Positions 28,798 through 37,698 of a stretch of 64,000 bases of DNA are shown one piece after another. The stretch is from the NCBI RefSeq assembly GCF_000420725.1, contig NZ_ATVM01000004.1:124001-188000 (forward strand), given 5' to 3'. The DNA comes from Marinococcus halotolerans DSM 16375. Its GTDB lineage: Bacteria > Bacillota > Bacilli > Bacillales > Marinococcaceae. The notes under the pieces are model-generated. The model was not told where the DNA came from. It did not search any database and saw only the letters and a list, made by a program, of their open reading frames with translations. Numbering within the stretch: the stretch's first letter is position 1; each line of letters begins with the position of its first letter. The position numbers were made by a program, and so were the translations under genes.

Positions 28798-28833
28798 CTG
28801 CCGTACCGGACTTTCCGGTGCGGCAGTTTTTTT
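28798..28833 (+). terminator. Intrinsic terminator after pncB
   Basis: CTGCCG-T-ACCGG and CCGGT-G-CGGCAG arms, then seven T. Confidence 0.92.
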
Positions 28834-28968
28834 GTGCTGCGCTTCAGCAAATTGCGAAAGTCTCGTGACAATAAAGGAAAACGTAGGGCATCGGGCTGTA
28901 CATATGATATAATTTGACGGGATTCCACGTGTGAATGCTTTGAAGCAGAGAAAGGGAGGGCAGAGCTT

Positions 28969-29265
28969 ATGCACATATCTGTTCAGACCGTGATTGAAAA
29001 AATGGAAGAAGAATTGCTCCAGCTCGCAGAGCAGGGAGAAAAGGGAGACGAACGGGCGCTGCAGGAGCATGCAAGAACGCTTCGAAACTATTGTGATATT
29101 CTGCTTTCCTCAAAGGCCGGGGAAGCGAAGAGAGCGGCTGCAGAATCTCCGCAGCCAAAACCGTCAGCTTCTCCAGAAACGCCTGCGGCACCGAAGCCGC
29201 GACGGACAGCGGATGAGGAGGAAAAAGAAATCCCGTCCACCGAAGGTAATTTACTGGATTTTTAA
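28969..29265 (+). CDS. ywdI: YwdI family protein (DUF5327)
   Basis: A 98-residue protein: a helical N-terminal half (MHISVQTVIEKMEEELLQLAE, ALQEHARTLRNYCDILL) and a Pro/Ala/Glu-rich disordered tail ending in GNLLDF. This matches YwdI, which in B. subtilis also lies beside ywdK. Function unknown. GGGAGGGCAGAGCTT precedes the ATG. Confidence 0.8.
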   Translation: MHISVQTVIEKMEEELLQLAEQGEKGDERALQEHARTLRNYCDILLSSKAGEAKRAAAESPQPKPSASPETPAAPKPRRTADEEEKEIPSTEGNLLDF

Positions 29266-29284
29266 TTAAGAAGGAGACTTGGGC

Positions 29285-29662
29285 ATGCTGTGGAAAGTAC
29301 TCGTTGTATTAGGGGCAGTAAACGCTGCTCTGGCAGTAGGAATTGGGGCGTTTGGCGCCCATGGTCTGGAGGGCCGGCTGTCGAACCGGATGATTGAAAC
29401 GTATAATACCGGAGCGCAGTATCATATGTATCACTCCCTGGGACTGATCGCTATCGGCGCTGTAGCAGCTTATACCGGCGGGGGATCAGCGCTGTTGGGA
29501 TGGTCCGGGGGGCTTTTATTTGCGGGCATCATTTTATTTTCCGGGAGCCTGTATGTGCTGTCGCTTTCCGGTATCTCCTGGCTGGGAGCCGTAACTCCTT
29601 TAGGCGGAGTGGCTTTTATTGCCGGCTGGATTTGTTTAATTATTTATGTGCTGAAAGCCTGA
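29285..29662 (+). CDS. ywdK: YwdK family membrane protein (DUF423)
   Basis: A 125-residue protein with four membrane helices and the DUF423 signature AVGIGAFGAHGLEG, followed by YNTGAQYHMYHSLGLI. Function unknown. A TTG six bases earlier overlaps the AAGGAG site, so ATG 29285 is chosen. Likely co-transcribed with ywdI, 19 bases upstream. Confidence 0.9.
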   Translation: MLWKVLVVLGAVNAALAVGIGAFGAHGLEGRLSNRMIETYNTGAQYHMYHSLGLIAIGAVAAYTGGGSALLGWSGGLLFAGIILFSGSLYVLSLSGISWLGAVTPLGGVAFIAGWICLIIYVLKA

Positions 29663-29664
29663 CA

Positions 29665-29701
29665 AAGGGCCGGCTGCGGAATTCTACCGCAGCCGGCCCT
29701 T
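29665..29701. terminator. Terminator between convergent genes
   Basis: AAGGGCCGGCTGCGG and CCGCAGCCGGCCCTT, a perfect 15-bp stem, with CTCTTTTG after it on the plus strand. Confidence 0.85.
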
Positions 29702-29719
29702 CTCTTTTGTTTATAGGAA

Positions 29720-30553
29720 TTACACTGCTCTTGTACGATCAATCCGGCCGAGGAAAAGTGCCAGCATGAGGCCGGCAGCAAACATCACCAGACTGATAAT
29801 AAAAGCAATCACGCCGTCATTTAAGCCGGGGAATATAACGTAAAGCGACCCAAGAAGCAGGCCGGTAATCACTGCGTACGTTCCGACAGTATGAGCACGC
29901 AGCAGGTAACGCAGCAGCTTGCTCATAATAGCGATCCCTACGAGCACCCCGATGCCGAAGGTGAACAGCACGGGCAGATTAAATTCTGTTAAAGCGTTGA
30001 TAACGGTCTGATAAACGCCAATGATCACGAGCACAAACGAACCGCTGATGCCGGGAAGAATCATCGCAGTACTCGCAAGCCATCCTGAAAAAAATAAGGT
30101 GGCAAAGCTTCCTGCGCTGCCGGTGGCAATTACGGCTGCTTCCTCGTCCCCCTGGAACAGACCCGAGAGGAGGACAATCACAGCGGCGATAAGTAAAATG
30201 ACGTAATGGTGCTTTTTAAAGTTGGTTTTGTAATTCACTTTGTATAAAATAAAAGGAATTGTACCAAGAATTAATCCAAAAAAGAAAAAAAACGTCGGCT
30301 GCGGGTGTTCGGCAAGCAGCCACTCAAGCAGATGGGCAAGTGACAGGACAGCTGTGCCCATCCCTACACCAAGAGGGATTAAAAAGCCAAGCTGCTGCTT
30401 CCACTGGCGTGAAAAGAGCAGGCTGATAGCAGACAGCAGCCTGTAGTAAATACCAAGGATTAATGCCAGAGTACCACCGCTTACGCCCGGGATAACGTCA
30501 CTTGCTCCCATGGCCATACCTCGTAAAATATTTTTCCATTCAATCATGTACAT
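29720..30553 (-). CDS. DUF368 membrane protein (PopT/UptA-like)
   Basis: A 277-residue polytopic membrane protein with the DUF368 start WKNILRGMAMGASDVIPGVSGGTLALILGIY and a second repeat-like motif STAMILPGISGSFVLVIIGVY. DUF368 proteins have been linked to recycling of undecaprenyl phosphate across the membrane; this member is assigned by motif only. ATG 30553 has GAGGAG five bases upstream; the longer frame to 30607 has none. Confidence 0.88.
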   Translation of the reverse strand: MYMIEWKNILRGMAMGASDVIPGVSGGTLALILGIYYRLLSAISLLFSRQWKQQLGFLIPLGVGMGTAVLSLAHLLEWLLAEHPQPTFFFFFGLILGTIPFILYKVNYKTNFKKHHYVILLIAAVIVLLSGLFQGDEEAAVIATGSAGSFATLFFSGWLASTAMILPGISGSFVLVIIGVYQTVINALTEFNLPVLFTFGIGVLVGIAIMSKLLRYLLRAHTVGTYAVITGLLLGSLYVIFPGLNDGVIAFIISLVMFAAGLMLALFLGRIDRTRAV

Positions 30554-30664
30554 CGAGACTCCTCGTCCATCAGAAATTGGTTTATGTAAAAACTGCAAAT
30601 TTTTCACAGCATCAATTCTTTATATCACGTTTTGAAAGAAATTACTATAAGCGGACGACAGCCC

Positions 30665-30694
30665 ACAAAAAAACCGAACGAAAGGTTCGGTTTA
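30665..30694 (-). terminator. Intrinsic terminator (minus strand)
   Basis: AAACCGAAC, loop GAAAG, GTTCGGTTT; on the minus strand it is followed by seven T. Ends the DUF3817 gene. Confidence 0.88.
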
Positions 30695-31006
30695 AAAAAC
30701 GGCGCCGGGCTCAAGCTCTTCATTTTCTTCACGCCGCAGGCTGCGTTCAAACACAAACGGGCCAAACGGAATGACGGATACAATCACGGCAATAAGCATA
30801 CGCAGAAACGGCCAGCGTTTCTGTACCCAGACAAATAAAGCAATAGCTACATACAGGATGAACAATCCGCCGTGAGCAGCGCCTACGACGGTGACAGCCA
30901 TGTCAAAGCCCGCCCCGTATTTTAACGGCATAGCAATAAAGAGCAGAAGCAAAAATGAGATGCCTTCAATGATTCCGGCCCATCTAAGCGATTGGAGAGA
31001 ATTCAT
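30692..31006 (-). CDS. DUF3817 membrane protein
   Basis: A 104-residue protein with three membrane helices and the DUF3817 pattern: LRWAGIIEGISFLLLLFIAMPLKY, GAAHGGLFILYVAIALFVW and a basic-acidic tail. Function unknown. AGGAAGG precedes the ATG. Stand-alone gene. Confidence 0.85.
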   Translation of the reverse strand: MNSLQSLRWAGIIEGISFLLLLFIAMPLKYGAGFDMAVTVVGAAHGGLFILYVAIALFVWVQKRWPFLRMLIAVIVSVIPFGPFVFERSLRREENEELEPGAVF

Positions 31007-31105
31007 GCACGGCCTTCCTTTCTAATGTCAAAATCACGATAAGAATATATCGTTAACATAGCATAGGGAAAGGTCCGGTACAATGGACGAATTGTGACAG
31101 TTGGT

Positions 31106-31612
31106 TTAGGAACGGGCCGCAGCATACAAGCTGAAGGAACGGTTCCATCGTTTTACAGGACGCTGGTAAGACATCCCGATATTTTCAGCCACTTTGATAG
31201 AAGGGGTGTTCTCAGGGTCGATAATTGATATAAGTGTGGGAATAGAAAGTGAATAAAACGCGAAATCCCGGACCATAGCAGCGGATTCAGACGCATAGCC
31301 GCATCCCCAGTTTTCCGGTGTAAGCAGATACCCAAGTTCAATAGAAACGCTGCCTTCTATTTTTTCGGGGACAAGTCCACACTGGCCGATAAAGCGTTGG
31401 GTTTGCCGGTCTTCCACAATCCACATTCCGACCCCGTACGATAGATAGTGACTTTTATTCCAGTGAATCCATTCGTCGATCTCTTTTTCGGACTTTAATG
31501 CGGCGTAATAGCGCATAACGTCTTTATCCTGGAAAATGTTTTGCAGCAGCCGATGGTCTTTATGCTGCATTGAACGAAATGAAAGACGTTCTGTGGAGCG
31601 GGGGAGTCGCAA
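31106..31612 (-). CDS. GNAT acetyltransferase (RimJ-like)
   Basis: A GNAT-fold N-acetyltransferase of 168 residues. Seen: TERLSFRSMQHKDHRLL at the start, the beta-4/acetyl-CoA region ELGYLLTPENWGCGYASESAAMVRDFAF and SIIDPENTPSIKVAENIGM near the end. The frame is open to an ATG at 31663 without ribosome site; the TTG at 31612 follows AGAGGTGA at good spacing, so I prefer it. Lies 60-odd bases after the reductase gene. Substrate unknown. Confidence 0.75.
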   Translation of the reverse strand: MRLPRSTERLSFRSMQHKDHRLLQNIFQDKDVMRYYAALKSEKEIDEWIHWNKSHYLSYGVGMWIVEDRQTQRFIGQCGLVPEKIEGSVSIELGYLLTPENWGCGYASESAAMVRDFAFYSLSIPTLISIIDPENTPSIKVAENIGMSYQRPVKRWNRSFSLYAAARS

Positions 31613-31675
31613 CGCTTTCACCTCTTTGATTAATTGATGTTCGTCAGTTTTTCCATGAAGCATTCACACGGCTGT

Positions 31676-32725
31676 TTACAGCTGTTTGGAAAGAAGATTC
31701 TTTTGAATTTCCTGATTTTTTTCTGCGAACCGCTCGTTGTGGGAAGATACCATAGCTTTTGCCCCGGCTCCGGGCTCAAGAAACTGCTTGACGCTGTTCG
31801 CAGCTGAAGCGCCTTCTACAAACGCACCGGCAATCAAATGGACTTTCCCCTGGTGGTTGGTAATATCACCAGCAGCAAATAACCCTTCTATATTTGTCCG
31901 CATCTGCTCGTTTACGAGGATTTTATTTTCTTCTGTCTGCAGCTGCAGGTTTTCAAGAAGCTCGAACTCCATCTGGAAACCGTGGTTCACGATGACAGCG
32001 TCCACTTCTTTCTCTATGCTTTCGTTAGTCTCAAGGTTTGTGCAGAGCACCCTTTCGATAGCAGTGCCTTCGTCGTTGCCGTGAAGTTCCGAAAGAGCAA
32101 AAGGCGTCTGTACATTTACCTCGGAGTCCTTCATTTCCTGAACGTGCCGCTCATGACCGCCGAACTCATCGCGCCGGTGCACGACGGTGACCTCGCTTGC
32201 GATCGGGCAGAGAGCGTTAGCCCAATCGACAGCAGAGTTGCCGCCTCCGGAAATGATGACCTTCTGGTCCCGGAAACGCTCAAGCTGCTGAACGGTATAG
32301 TGCAGATTCGAAAGCTCAAATTTTTCTGCGCCTTCGATGTCGAGCTTTTGGGCATGAAGAATGCCGTGGCCGACAGCAATAATAACCGCACGGGAATAAT
32401 AGATACCGCCTGTTTCTGCCTCAAGACGGAAAAGTCCGGCCTCATCCTTTCCCACGTGAATAATTTTTTCATTTGTAGTAATTGCCGGGTGGAACGTTTC
32501 TGCCTGTGCCACCAGCTGATCCATCAGCTGTTTTCCGGAGGAAGGAGGCAGGCCGCCGACATCCCAGACAATTTTTTCAGGGTAGGCGTGAATTTTTCCG
32601 CCCAGATCAGGCTGTGCTTCGATTATATGGGTGTCGAGCGCCCGCATTCCGCAGTAAAAAGCAGTGTATAAACCAGCAGGGCCGCCGCCGATAATGGTAA
32701 CATCATGTATGTGAAAGTCAGACAA
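31676..32725 (-). CDS. Ferredoxin/flavodoxin-NADP reductase (YumC/YcgT type)
   Basis: A 349-residue thioredoxin-reductase-like flavoprotein without the redox-active Cys pair. FAD motif IIGGGPAGLYTAFYCGM at the N terminus, NADPH motif ISGGGNSAVDWA near the middle, and GLFAAGDITNHQGKVHLIAGAF at the end identify the type 2 FNR. It passes electrons from NADPH to ferredoxin or flavodoxin. A Fur-type box sits at the promoter, which suggests the iron-regulated YcgT-like member. Confidence 0.9.
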   Translation of the reverse strand: MSDFHIHDVTIIGGGPAGLYTAFYCGMRALDTHIIEAQPDLGGKIHAYPEKIVWDVGGLPPSSGKQLMDQLVAQAETFHPAITTNEKIIHVGKDEAGLFRLEAETGGIYYSRAVIIAVGHGILHAQKLDIEGAEKFELSNLHYTVQQLERFRDQKVIISGGGNSAVDWANALCPIASEVTVVHRRDEFGGHERHVQEMKDSEVNVQTPFALSELHGNDEGTAIERVLCTNLETNESIEKEVDAVIVNHGFQMEFELLENLQLQTEENKILVNEQMRTNIEGLFAAGDITNHQGKVHLIAGAFVEGASAANSVKQFLEPGAGAKAMVSSHNERFAEKNQEIQKNLLSKQL

Positions 32726-32743
32726 GGTGTCCAGCTCCTTTAG

Positions 32744-32758
32744 TGATAATCGTTATCA
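32744..32758. promoter_or_regulatory. Fur box before the FNR gene
   Basis: TGATAATCGTTATCA matches the 7-1-7 Fur consensus TGATAATNATTATCA except one base. It lies about 20 bases upstream of the FNR start and downstream of a TACAAT, so it would overlap the transcript start. Confidence 0.75.
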
Positions 32759-32825
32759 ATTACATTGTACGCTCTTTTTGTACAAAAGTAAAAGGAAGAT
32801 GGTAAATAGCTTCACAAACAAAAAA

Positions 32826-32841
32826 TGTTCCACGTGGAACA
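32826..32841. other. parS site (TGTTCCACGTGGAACA)
   Basis: A perfect 16-bp palindrome that differs by one base from the consensus TGTTTCACGTGAAACA on each arm, and is a known permitted variant form. It sits at the stop of the 58-residue gene. ParB (Spo0J) would load here for chromosome segregation. Confidence 0.85.
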
Positions 32842-32842
32842 T

Positions 32843-33019
32843 TTAGGGCTTCGGCGGAGAGAGCTTATAATAGGTGCCCGCTGCTGTACTTAATAAAACG
32901 AGTAAGAAAATTAAATAAGTCAGGAAGTTCCATTCTCCGGTTCGAATTCCCGCTGCAACAAAAAGAACCGTGAGTATTATAAATAATGCCCATAAAAAAC
33001 AAATCATATTTTTTCTCAT
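32843..33019 (-). CDS. Small two-helix membrane protein
   Basis: A 58-residue frame from ATG 33019 to TAA. The product has two hydrophobic stretches (MICFLWALFIILTVLFVAAG, then FLTYLIFLLVLLSTAAG) and ends YYKLSPPKP, a plausible two-pass membrane protein. AAAGGATGG lies upstream of the ATG. No family recognised. It fills most of an otherwise empty 458-base gap between the FNR and clpE. Confidence 0.55.
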   Translation of the reverse strand: MRKNMICFLWALFIILTVLFVAAGIRTGEWNFLTYLIFLLVLLSTAAGTYYKLSPPKP

Positions 33020-33134
33020 TCAACCATCCTTTCTGGCAAAGCAGCTCTACAGAAAAAAGGTTTTTTACTTGGTACGTGTTTTAGGAAAGGAATAACATAA
33101 AATAAGTAAGCGGTTCATATTAGATGTTCTTAAG

Positions 33135-33170
33135 TATAAGAAAGCCCTGCAGCAGCTGCCGCAGGGCTTT
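33135..33170 (-). terminator. Terminator of clpE
   Basis: AAAGCCCTGC and GCAGGGCTTT arms; on the minus strand the 3' side continues TTTCTTATAC. It lies 14 bases past the clpE stop. Confidence 0.8.
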
Positions 33171-33183
33171 CCTTTTATTAGAG

Positions 33184-35367
33184 TTATTCTTTGGCGGAGG
33201 CGGATGTTTGTGCATTGGCTACTTGGATATCATTGTCGTTCACCGTGATATTAATGCTTTGCACGTCTTCTTCTTCAAGCATGAGATCAGCAATGCCGTC
33301 TTCTACTTTTTCTTCGATTACCCGGCGAAGAGGGCGGGCACCGAACGAAGGATCATAGCCCTGATCGGCCAGCATGCGTTTTGCATCTTCAGACACGGTA
33401 ACATTCAGTCCCTGCTCACTGGCTGCTTCTAAGATGTCTTTGAGCATGAGATCTACGATGGTAACAAGGTCTTCGCGAGCCAGTTCTTTGAAGCTTACAA
33501 TGCTGTCGAAACGGTTCAGGAATTCCGGACGGAAATAATCGCTGAGGGATTCCATGATTTTTGGTTCTACCTGGTCTTTGTCTCCAAAGCCTACTGTAAC
33601 ACGCTTCATTTGCGAGCCGGCGTTTGAAGTCATAATAATGACTGTATCCTTAAAGCTGACCGTACGTCCCTGACTGTCAGTCAGACGGCCGTCTTCCATG
33701 ATCTGCAGGAACATATGCTGCACATCAGGGTGCGCTTTTTCAATTTCATCCAGAAGAATGATGCTGTACGGCTTCCGGCGCACTTTTTCTGTCAGCTGTC
33801 CTGCTTCATCGTGTCCGACATATCCTGGTGGCGAACCTATAAGCTTGGACACAGAGTGTTTTTCCATATATTCACTCATGTCGAGGCGGATCATTGCTTC
33901 AGGATCGCCAAACATTTCAGAAGCGAGTGTTTTGGAAAGCTCCGTTTTCCCGACGCCGGTTGGACCGACAAATAGGAAGGATCCAATTGGACGGCTGCCG
34001 CGGCGAAGGCCGGCACGATTTCTGCGAATCGAGCGCGCGACTTTACTTACTGCTTCTTCCTGTCCGATCACATTGGCATTCAGACGTTCAGGCAGATCGC
34101 GCATTTTCTTTTGTTCATCGCGCTGGAGGCGGCGAACCGGAATGCTGGTTTTATTTTCCACGATCATCTGGATCGTTTCTACATCAACGGTTGGCGTTTC
34201 CTTTTGAATATTGCCGTTTTGTTCGGCTTCTTTAACCTGCTCCTGCAGCTTGGCCTCTTCATCACGAAGCTTAGCTGCGCGTTCGTAATCCTCCTGCTGA
34301 GTAGCACGCTCTTTTTCCGCAGCAATCTGTTCGAGGCGGCTTTGCAGGGATTCGCTGTCATCATCGCTGTGGGCGAGATTTATTTTGGAGCCTGCTTCAT
34401 CCATTAAATCAATTGCTTTGTCCGGCAGGAACCGGTCCTGTACGTAGCGGTTGGATAAATTAACGCAGGCTTCAAGGGCTTCATCAGTAAAAGCCACATG
34501 ATGGAATTTTTCATAGTTTGCCTGCAGCCCTTTTAGGATCGCTACGCTGTCTTCGAGATTTGGTTCGTTAACCATAACCGGCTGAAAACGGCGTTCGAGT
34601 GCTGCGTCTTTTTCAATTTTACGGTATTCCGCAAGCGTAGTTGCACCGATCAATTGAATTTCTCCGCGGGCCAGTGCCGGTTTCATAATATTGCCGGCGT
34701 CTGAAGAACCTTCTGCCGAACCTGCGCCAACGATTTGGTGAACCTCATCAATAAAGACGATGACATCCTGGCGTTCCTGCAGCTCTTTTAGCAGCTGTTT
34801 CATGCGTTCTTCAAACTGTCCGCGCACCCCGGTATTTGCTACGAGGGAAGTGACGTCGAGCAGATAGATGCTCTTGTTTTTCAGTTTGTTCGGTACATCG
34901 CCTTCTGAAATGCGGAGGGCCAGGCCTTCGGCAATGGCTGTCTTACCGACACCCGGTTCACCGATAAGAACCGGATTGTTTTTATTGCGGCGGTTCAATG
35001 TTTCAATGACTCGTTCGACTTCTTTATCGCGGCCGATGACTGGATCGATGAGTCCGGCGCGTGCAACGTCAGACAGGTTTTTACCTAAATCGTCAAGAAG
35101 ACCGCCACCCTGGCCACCGCCAGACTGAGCCTGTTCCTGACTCTGGCCGGAGCCTTGTTCTGCTCCGCCGCCCATCATATTGTTGAAGAATTGGTCAAAT
35201 GGGGACTGGGAACCGCCGAAGCCGCCCTGTCCGGATGGCTGATTCATGCTTTGGCGGATTTCTCTATAGCACCGTTCACAAAGGTGCATTTTTTGATGAC
35301 TTCCATTAACATTCATGTTCAGTTCAATGCGTGCTGGACGCTGTTCGCAATGTTCACATCTCATCAT
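33184..35367 (-). CDS. clpE: ATP-dependent Clp protease ATPase subunit ClpE
   Basis: A 727-residue Hsp100 unfoldase that feeds ClpP. The N-terminal zinc finger (CEHC ... CERC, residues 4-32) is the ClpE hallmark. A Gly/Gln-rich linker (about 45-95) follows, then AAA-1 with Walker A GEPGVGKT, a UVR-like coiled segment ([13 protein letters not shown]), AAA-2 with GPTGVGKT, and the C-terminal D2 domain. The start follows TAAGGAGG. A CtsR operator and a promoter lie upstream, so it should be heat-induced. Confidence 0.96.
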   Translation of the reverse strand: MMRCEHCEQRPARIELNMNVNGSHQKMHLCERCYREIRQSMNQPSGQGGFGGSQSPFDQFFNNMMGGGAEQGSGQSQEQAQSGGGQGGGLLDDLGKNLSDVARAGLIDPVIGRDKEVERVIETLNRRNKNNPVLIGEPGVGKTAIAEGLALRISEGDVPNKLKNKSIYLLDVTSLVANTGVRGQFEERMKQLLKELQERQDVIVFIDEVHQIVGAGSAEGSSDAGNIMKPALARGEIQLIGATTLAEYRKIEKDAALERRFQPVMVNEPNLEDSVAILKGLQANYEKFHHVAFTDEALEACVNLSNRYVQDRFLPDKAIDLMDEAGSKINLAHSDDDSESLQSRLEQIAAEKERATQQEDYERAAKLRDEEAKLQEQVKEAEQNGNIQKETPTVDVETIQMIVENKTSIPVRRLQRDEQKKMRDLPERLNANVIGQEEAVSKVARSIRRNRAGLRRGSRPIGSFLFVGPTGVGKTELSKTLASEMFGDPEAMIRLDMSEYMEKHSVSKLIGSPPGYVGHDEAGQLTEKVRRKPYSIILLDEIEKAHPDVQHMFLQIMEDGRLTDSQGRTVSFKDTVIIMTSNAGSQMKRVTVGFGDKDQVEPKIMESLSDYFRPEFLNRFDSIVSFKELAREDLVTIVDLMLKDILEAASEQGLNVTVSEDAKRMLADQGYDPSFGARPLRRVIEEKVEDGIADLMLEEEDVQSINITVNDNDIQVANAQTSASAKE

Positions 35368-35458
35368 ACTGAACCGAACCTCCTTATTTTAAAGTAGTAT
35401 TATTGACGTGTGCATTGTTCAATTTTCATCTTCGTAAGATCAGAATTATTTTGTTGAC

Positions 35459-35475
35459 TTTGACTATCTTTGACC
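35459..35475 (-). promoter_or_regulatory. CtsR operator of clpE
   Basis: On the minus strand GGTCAAAGATAGTCAAA is a perfect CtsR tandem heptad (RGTCAAA-NAN-RGTCAAA). It begins about 10 bases downstream of the -10, so bound CtsR would block initiation. A third heptad-like AGTCAAC follows, and an imperfect second box is at 35523-35539. Confidence 0.92.
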
Positions 35476-35485
35476 TTGTAACAGT

Positions 35486-35514
35486 ATTATATACTCGCTT
35501 TACGTATAATGCAA
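35486..35514 (-). promoter_or_regulatory. SigA promoter of clpE
   Basis: On the minus strand TTGCAT, 17-base spacer, perfect TATAAT, just upstream of the CtsR box. Confidence 0.8.
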
Positions 35515-35690
35515 GAAATAAATCTGATTTTCTTTGACCAATTGATTTACACCACCATAGTAGGAAATGGAGAAGAGAAATTCAAGAAATATGCTTGAAC
35601 AATAACTGTGAAAAACGGTAGAGAATGTATTAACGTTATTGCGAAAGTCTAAACATTTCTGACCAATAAAAATATCGAATGGGAGAAAAG

Positions 35691-35771
35691 GTGAAAGCAG
35701 TGAAAGATTTTCAGGGAAAAAGGGAAAGGAAAAAGAAACAGAGCTGTTTTAGAAAGGACGGAGCCAAATGA
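35691..35771 (+). CDS. Possible 26-residue leader peptide
   Basis: A tiny basic frame from GTG 35691 (or GTG 35700) to TGA 35771, with GGGAGAAAA upstream. The product is Lys/Arg-rich. Its stop overlaps the start of the next gene as ATGA, which suggests translational coupling. It could equally be chance; no homologue known. Confidence 0.25.
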   Translation: MKAVKDFQGKRERKKKQSCFRKDGAK

Positions 35772-36034
35772 AAAATAAGGAAAAGAACTCAGCCGCTAAA
35801 ACATACAGGCTGTCAGAACCCCGTCATTTGTTTGGTGAAAGCCATCCGGTGCCCAGAAATACGTTTCCTGTTCAAAACGGATCTTCAGTAGAAGTGAAAC
35901 GAAAAATTGAAAACGAGAATCCGGTGGAAGCAGTGACCGTGGCCGGAGAGCTAAAGGTAAAACTCTTCCGGTGGACATTGCTCCGCGTGGATATCCCTTC
36001 GCTGACAGTCCATCTGCACCGGCCGAAAAAATGA
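35768..36034 (+). CDS. Hypothetical 88-residue basic protein
   Basis: A small basic protein with no membrane helix (RLSEPRHLFGESHPVPRN, then VEAVTVAGELKVKLFRWTLLRVDIP). No family recognised. AAAGGACGGAGCCAA precedes the ATG. The remaining part of the 400-base gap before it carries the clpE promoter region on the other strand. Reading frame length and ribosome site are the only support. Confidence 0.5.
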   Translation: MKNKEKNSAAKTYRLSEPRHLFGESHPVPRNTFPVQNGSSVEVKRKIENENPVEAVTVAGELKVKLFRWTLLRVDIPSLTVHLHRPKK

Positions 36035-36183
36035 GCAGATCTATGTATCGAAAAACATAAAAACCAGGCACTCTGACTATAAACTCTTTCCCGCTGAGTC
36101 TTTTCTTTTCAGGGCGGACGTGAGAAGATCACGGTAGACAGCATTTTGTATGCGCTGACATTTTAGTGGAAAGGGTGACTGTA

Positions 36184-37539
36184 ATGGCCTGGGAACCGGA
36201 AGAGATGAAGAAAAGAGATGAGGAGAGCATTTGGCATGCCATGAGACCTTACAGCCCGGGAGGAGGCATGGTTATAGAGAAAGCGGACGGTTCGTGGGTA
36301 ACAGACGTGGACGGCAGGGAGTACCTTGATGGCATGGCCGGTCTCTGGTGTGTGAATGTCGGATACGGGCGAAAAGAAATTGCCGACGCTGCCTATGAAC
36401 AGATGCTGAAGCTTCCATTCTATCCTTTAACGCAAAGCCATACTCCGGCCGTTCAATTAACAGCAAAGCTTGATGAATGGCTCGGCGACGGCTATATGTA
36501 CTTTTTTTCCAACAGTGGATCGGAAGCTAATGAAACGGCCTTGAAGCTGGTGCGTCAATATTTTCAGCAAATTGGTGAAGGCAGCCGTTATAAAACCATT
36601 TCCCGCTACCGCACCTACCACGGGAGCACACTCGCCACAATGGCAGCAGGTGGCCAGACGCAGCGAAAATACCGGTACGAGCCGCTGCCGCCGGGATTTG
36701 TGCATGTAACACCGCCGGACCCGTACCGGAAGCCGGAAGGCCAGAGCGATGAGGAGTACAGCCTGGCTTGTGCAGATGAAATTGAACAGGCCATTTTATG
36801 GGAGGCAGAAGAATCTATAGCGGCTGTTATTATGGAGCCAATTATTACCGGGGGCGGAGTGCTTATTCCCGAAGCTTCCTATATGAAACGGGTCCGGGAC
36901 ATCTGTGACCGCTACGGCGTTCTTTTAATCAGCGATGAAGTTATTTGTGGTTTTGGACGGACCGGAAAGCGCTTTGGATTTATGCATGCAGACGTGAAGC
37001 CGGATATTGTAACAATGGCGAAGGGGATAACGAGCGGATATATGCCGTTGTCTGTAACCGCCGTTCGAAAGGATATGTACCAGGCGTTTACCGGCAGTGA
37101 AGCCTATGACCATTTCCGCCACGTAAATACCTTCGGGGGCCATCCAGCGGCCTGCGCAGCCGCTGTGAAAAACCTGGAAGTAATGGAGCGGGAAAAGCTG
37201 GTGGAACGCTCGGAGAAAAAAGGCAGGGAGCTCCTGGAGGCGTTAAAGGAACTGGAAGGGCTCCCCCACGTAGGTCAGGTACGGGGCCGCGGGCTTCTGG
37301 CCGGCATTGAATTTGTCGAAGACAAAACGACTAAAAAGGCGGCGCCGGAAAAATTCGTGAAGCAAATTCTTGCAAGCTGCAAAAAGGACGGAGTCATTGT
37401 CGGCAAAACGTCTGATATTGCCAGGCACCATAATAATATTTTAACCCTCTCCCCGCCGCTGAACATCGAAGATAAAGATTTCCAACTGCTCATTACAACC
37501 CTGAAAAAGCATGTAAAAGCCGCGGTATACCCGGCATAA
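36184..37539 (+). CDS. Class III aminotransferase
   Basis: A 451-residue PLP enzyme of the omega-amino-acid aminotransferase group (YhxA-like). Blocks seen: DGMAGLWCVNVGYGR, FFSNSGSEANETALKL (PLP phosphate), YRTYHGST, MEPIITGGGV, LLISDEVICGFGRTGKRFG and the Schiff-base Lys in VTMAKGITSGYMPL. It probably uses pyruvate as amino acceptor; the donor cannot be told. ATG 36184 after AAAGGGTGACTGTA. Stand-alone gene with terminator. Confidence 0.9.
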   Translation: MAWEPEEMKKRDEESIWHAMRPYSPGGGMVIEKADGSWVTDVDGREYLDGMAGLWCVNVGYGRKEIADAAYEQMLKLPFYPLTQSHTPAVQLTAKLDEWLGDGYMYFFSNSGSEANETALKLVRQYFQQIGEGSRYKTISRYRTYHGSTLATMAAGGQTQRKYRYEPLPPGFVHVTPPDPYRKPEGQSDEEYSLACADEIEQAILWEAEESIAAVIMEPIITGGGVLIPEASYMKRVRDICDRYGVLLISDEVICGFGRTGKRFGFMHADVKPDIVTMAKGITSGYMPLSVTAVRKDMYQAFTGSEAYDHFRHVNTFGGHPAACAAAVKNLEVMEREKLVERSEKKGRELLEALKELEGLPHVGQVRGRGLLAGIEFVEDKTTKKAAPEKFVKQILASCKKDGVIVGKTSDIARHHNNILTLSPPLNIEDKDFQLLITTLKKHVKAAVYPA

Positions 37540-37549
37540 AATACAGACT

Positions 37550-37578
37550 TGCCCCTGCCTTTAGGCGGGGGCACTTTT
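37550..37578 (+). terminator. Terminator after the aminotransferase gene
   Basis: GCCCC-T-GCC, loop TTTA, GGC-G-GGGGC, followed by ACTTTTG. Confidence 0.7.
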
Positions 37579-37607
37579 GCAGCCGGATTTCAATTTTTAC
37601 CCCTTTA

Positions 37608-37629
37608 TGAAAGCGCTTTCTGTTATAAT
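37608..37629 (+). promoter_or_regulatory. Possible cre site and -10 before the AraC gene
   Basis: TGAAAGCGCTTTCT differs from an ideal CcpA cre (TGAAAGCGCTTTCA) at the last base. A perfect TATAAT follows at 37624-37629. The overlap would allow repression, though no good -35 is visible. Confidence 0.45.
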
Positions 37630-37698
37630 TAATATCAGGAATCTTTTGGTTCAACTGGAATGTATTTAATAACGGGCCGAAGGGCAGGAGGTAAGGTA

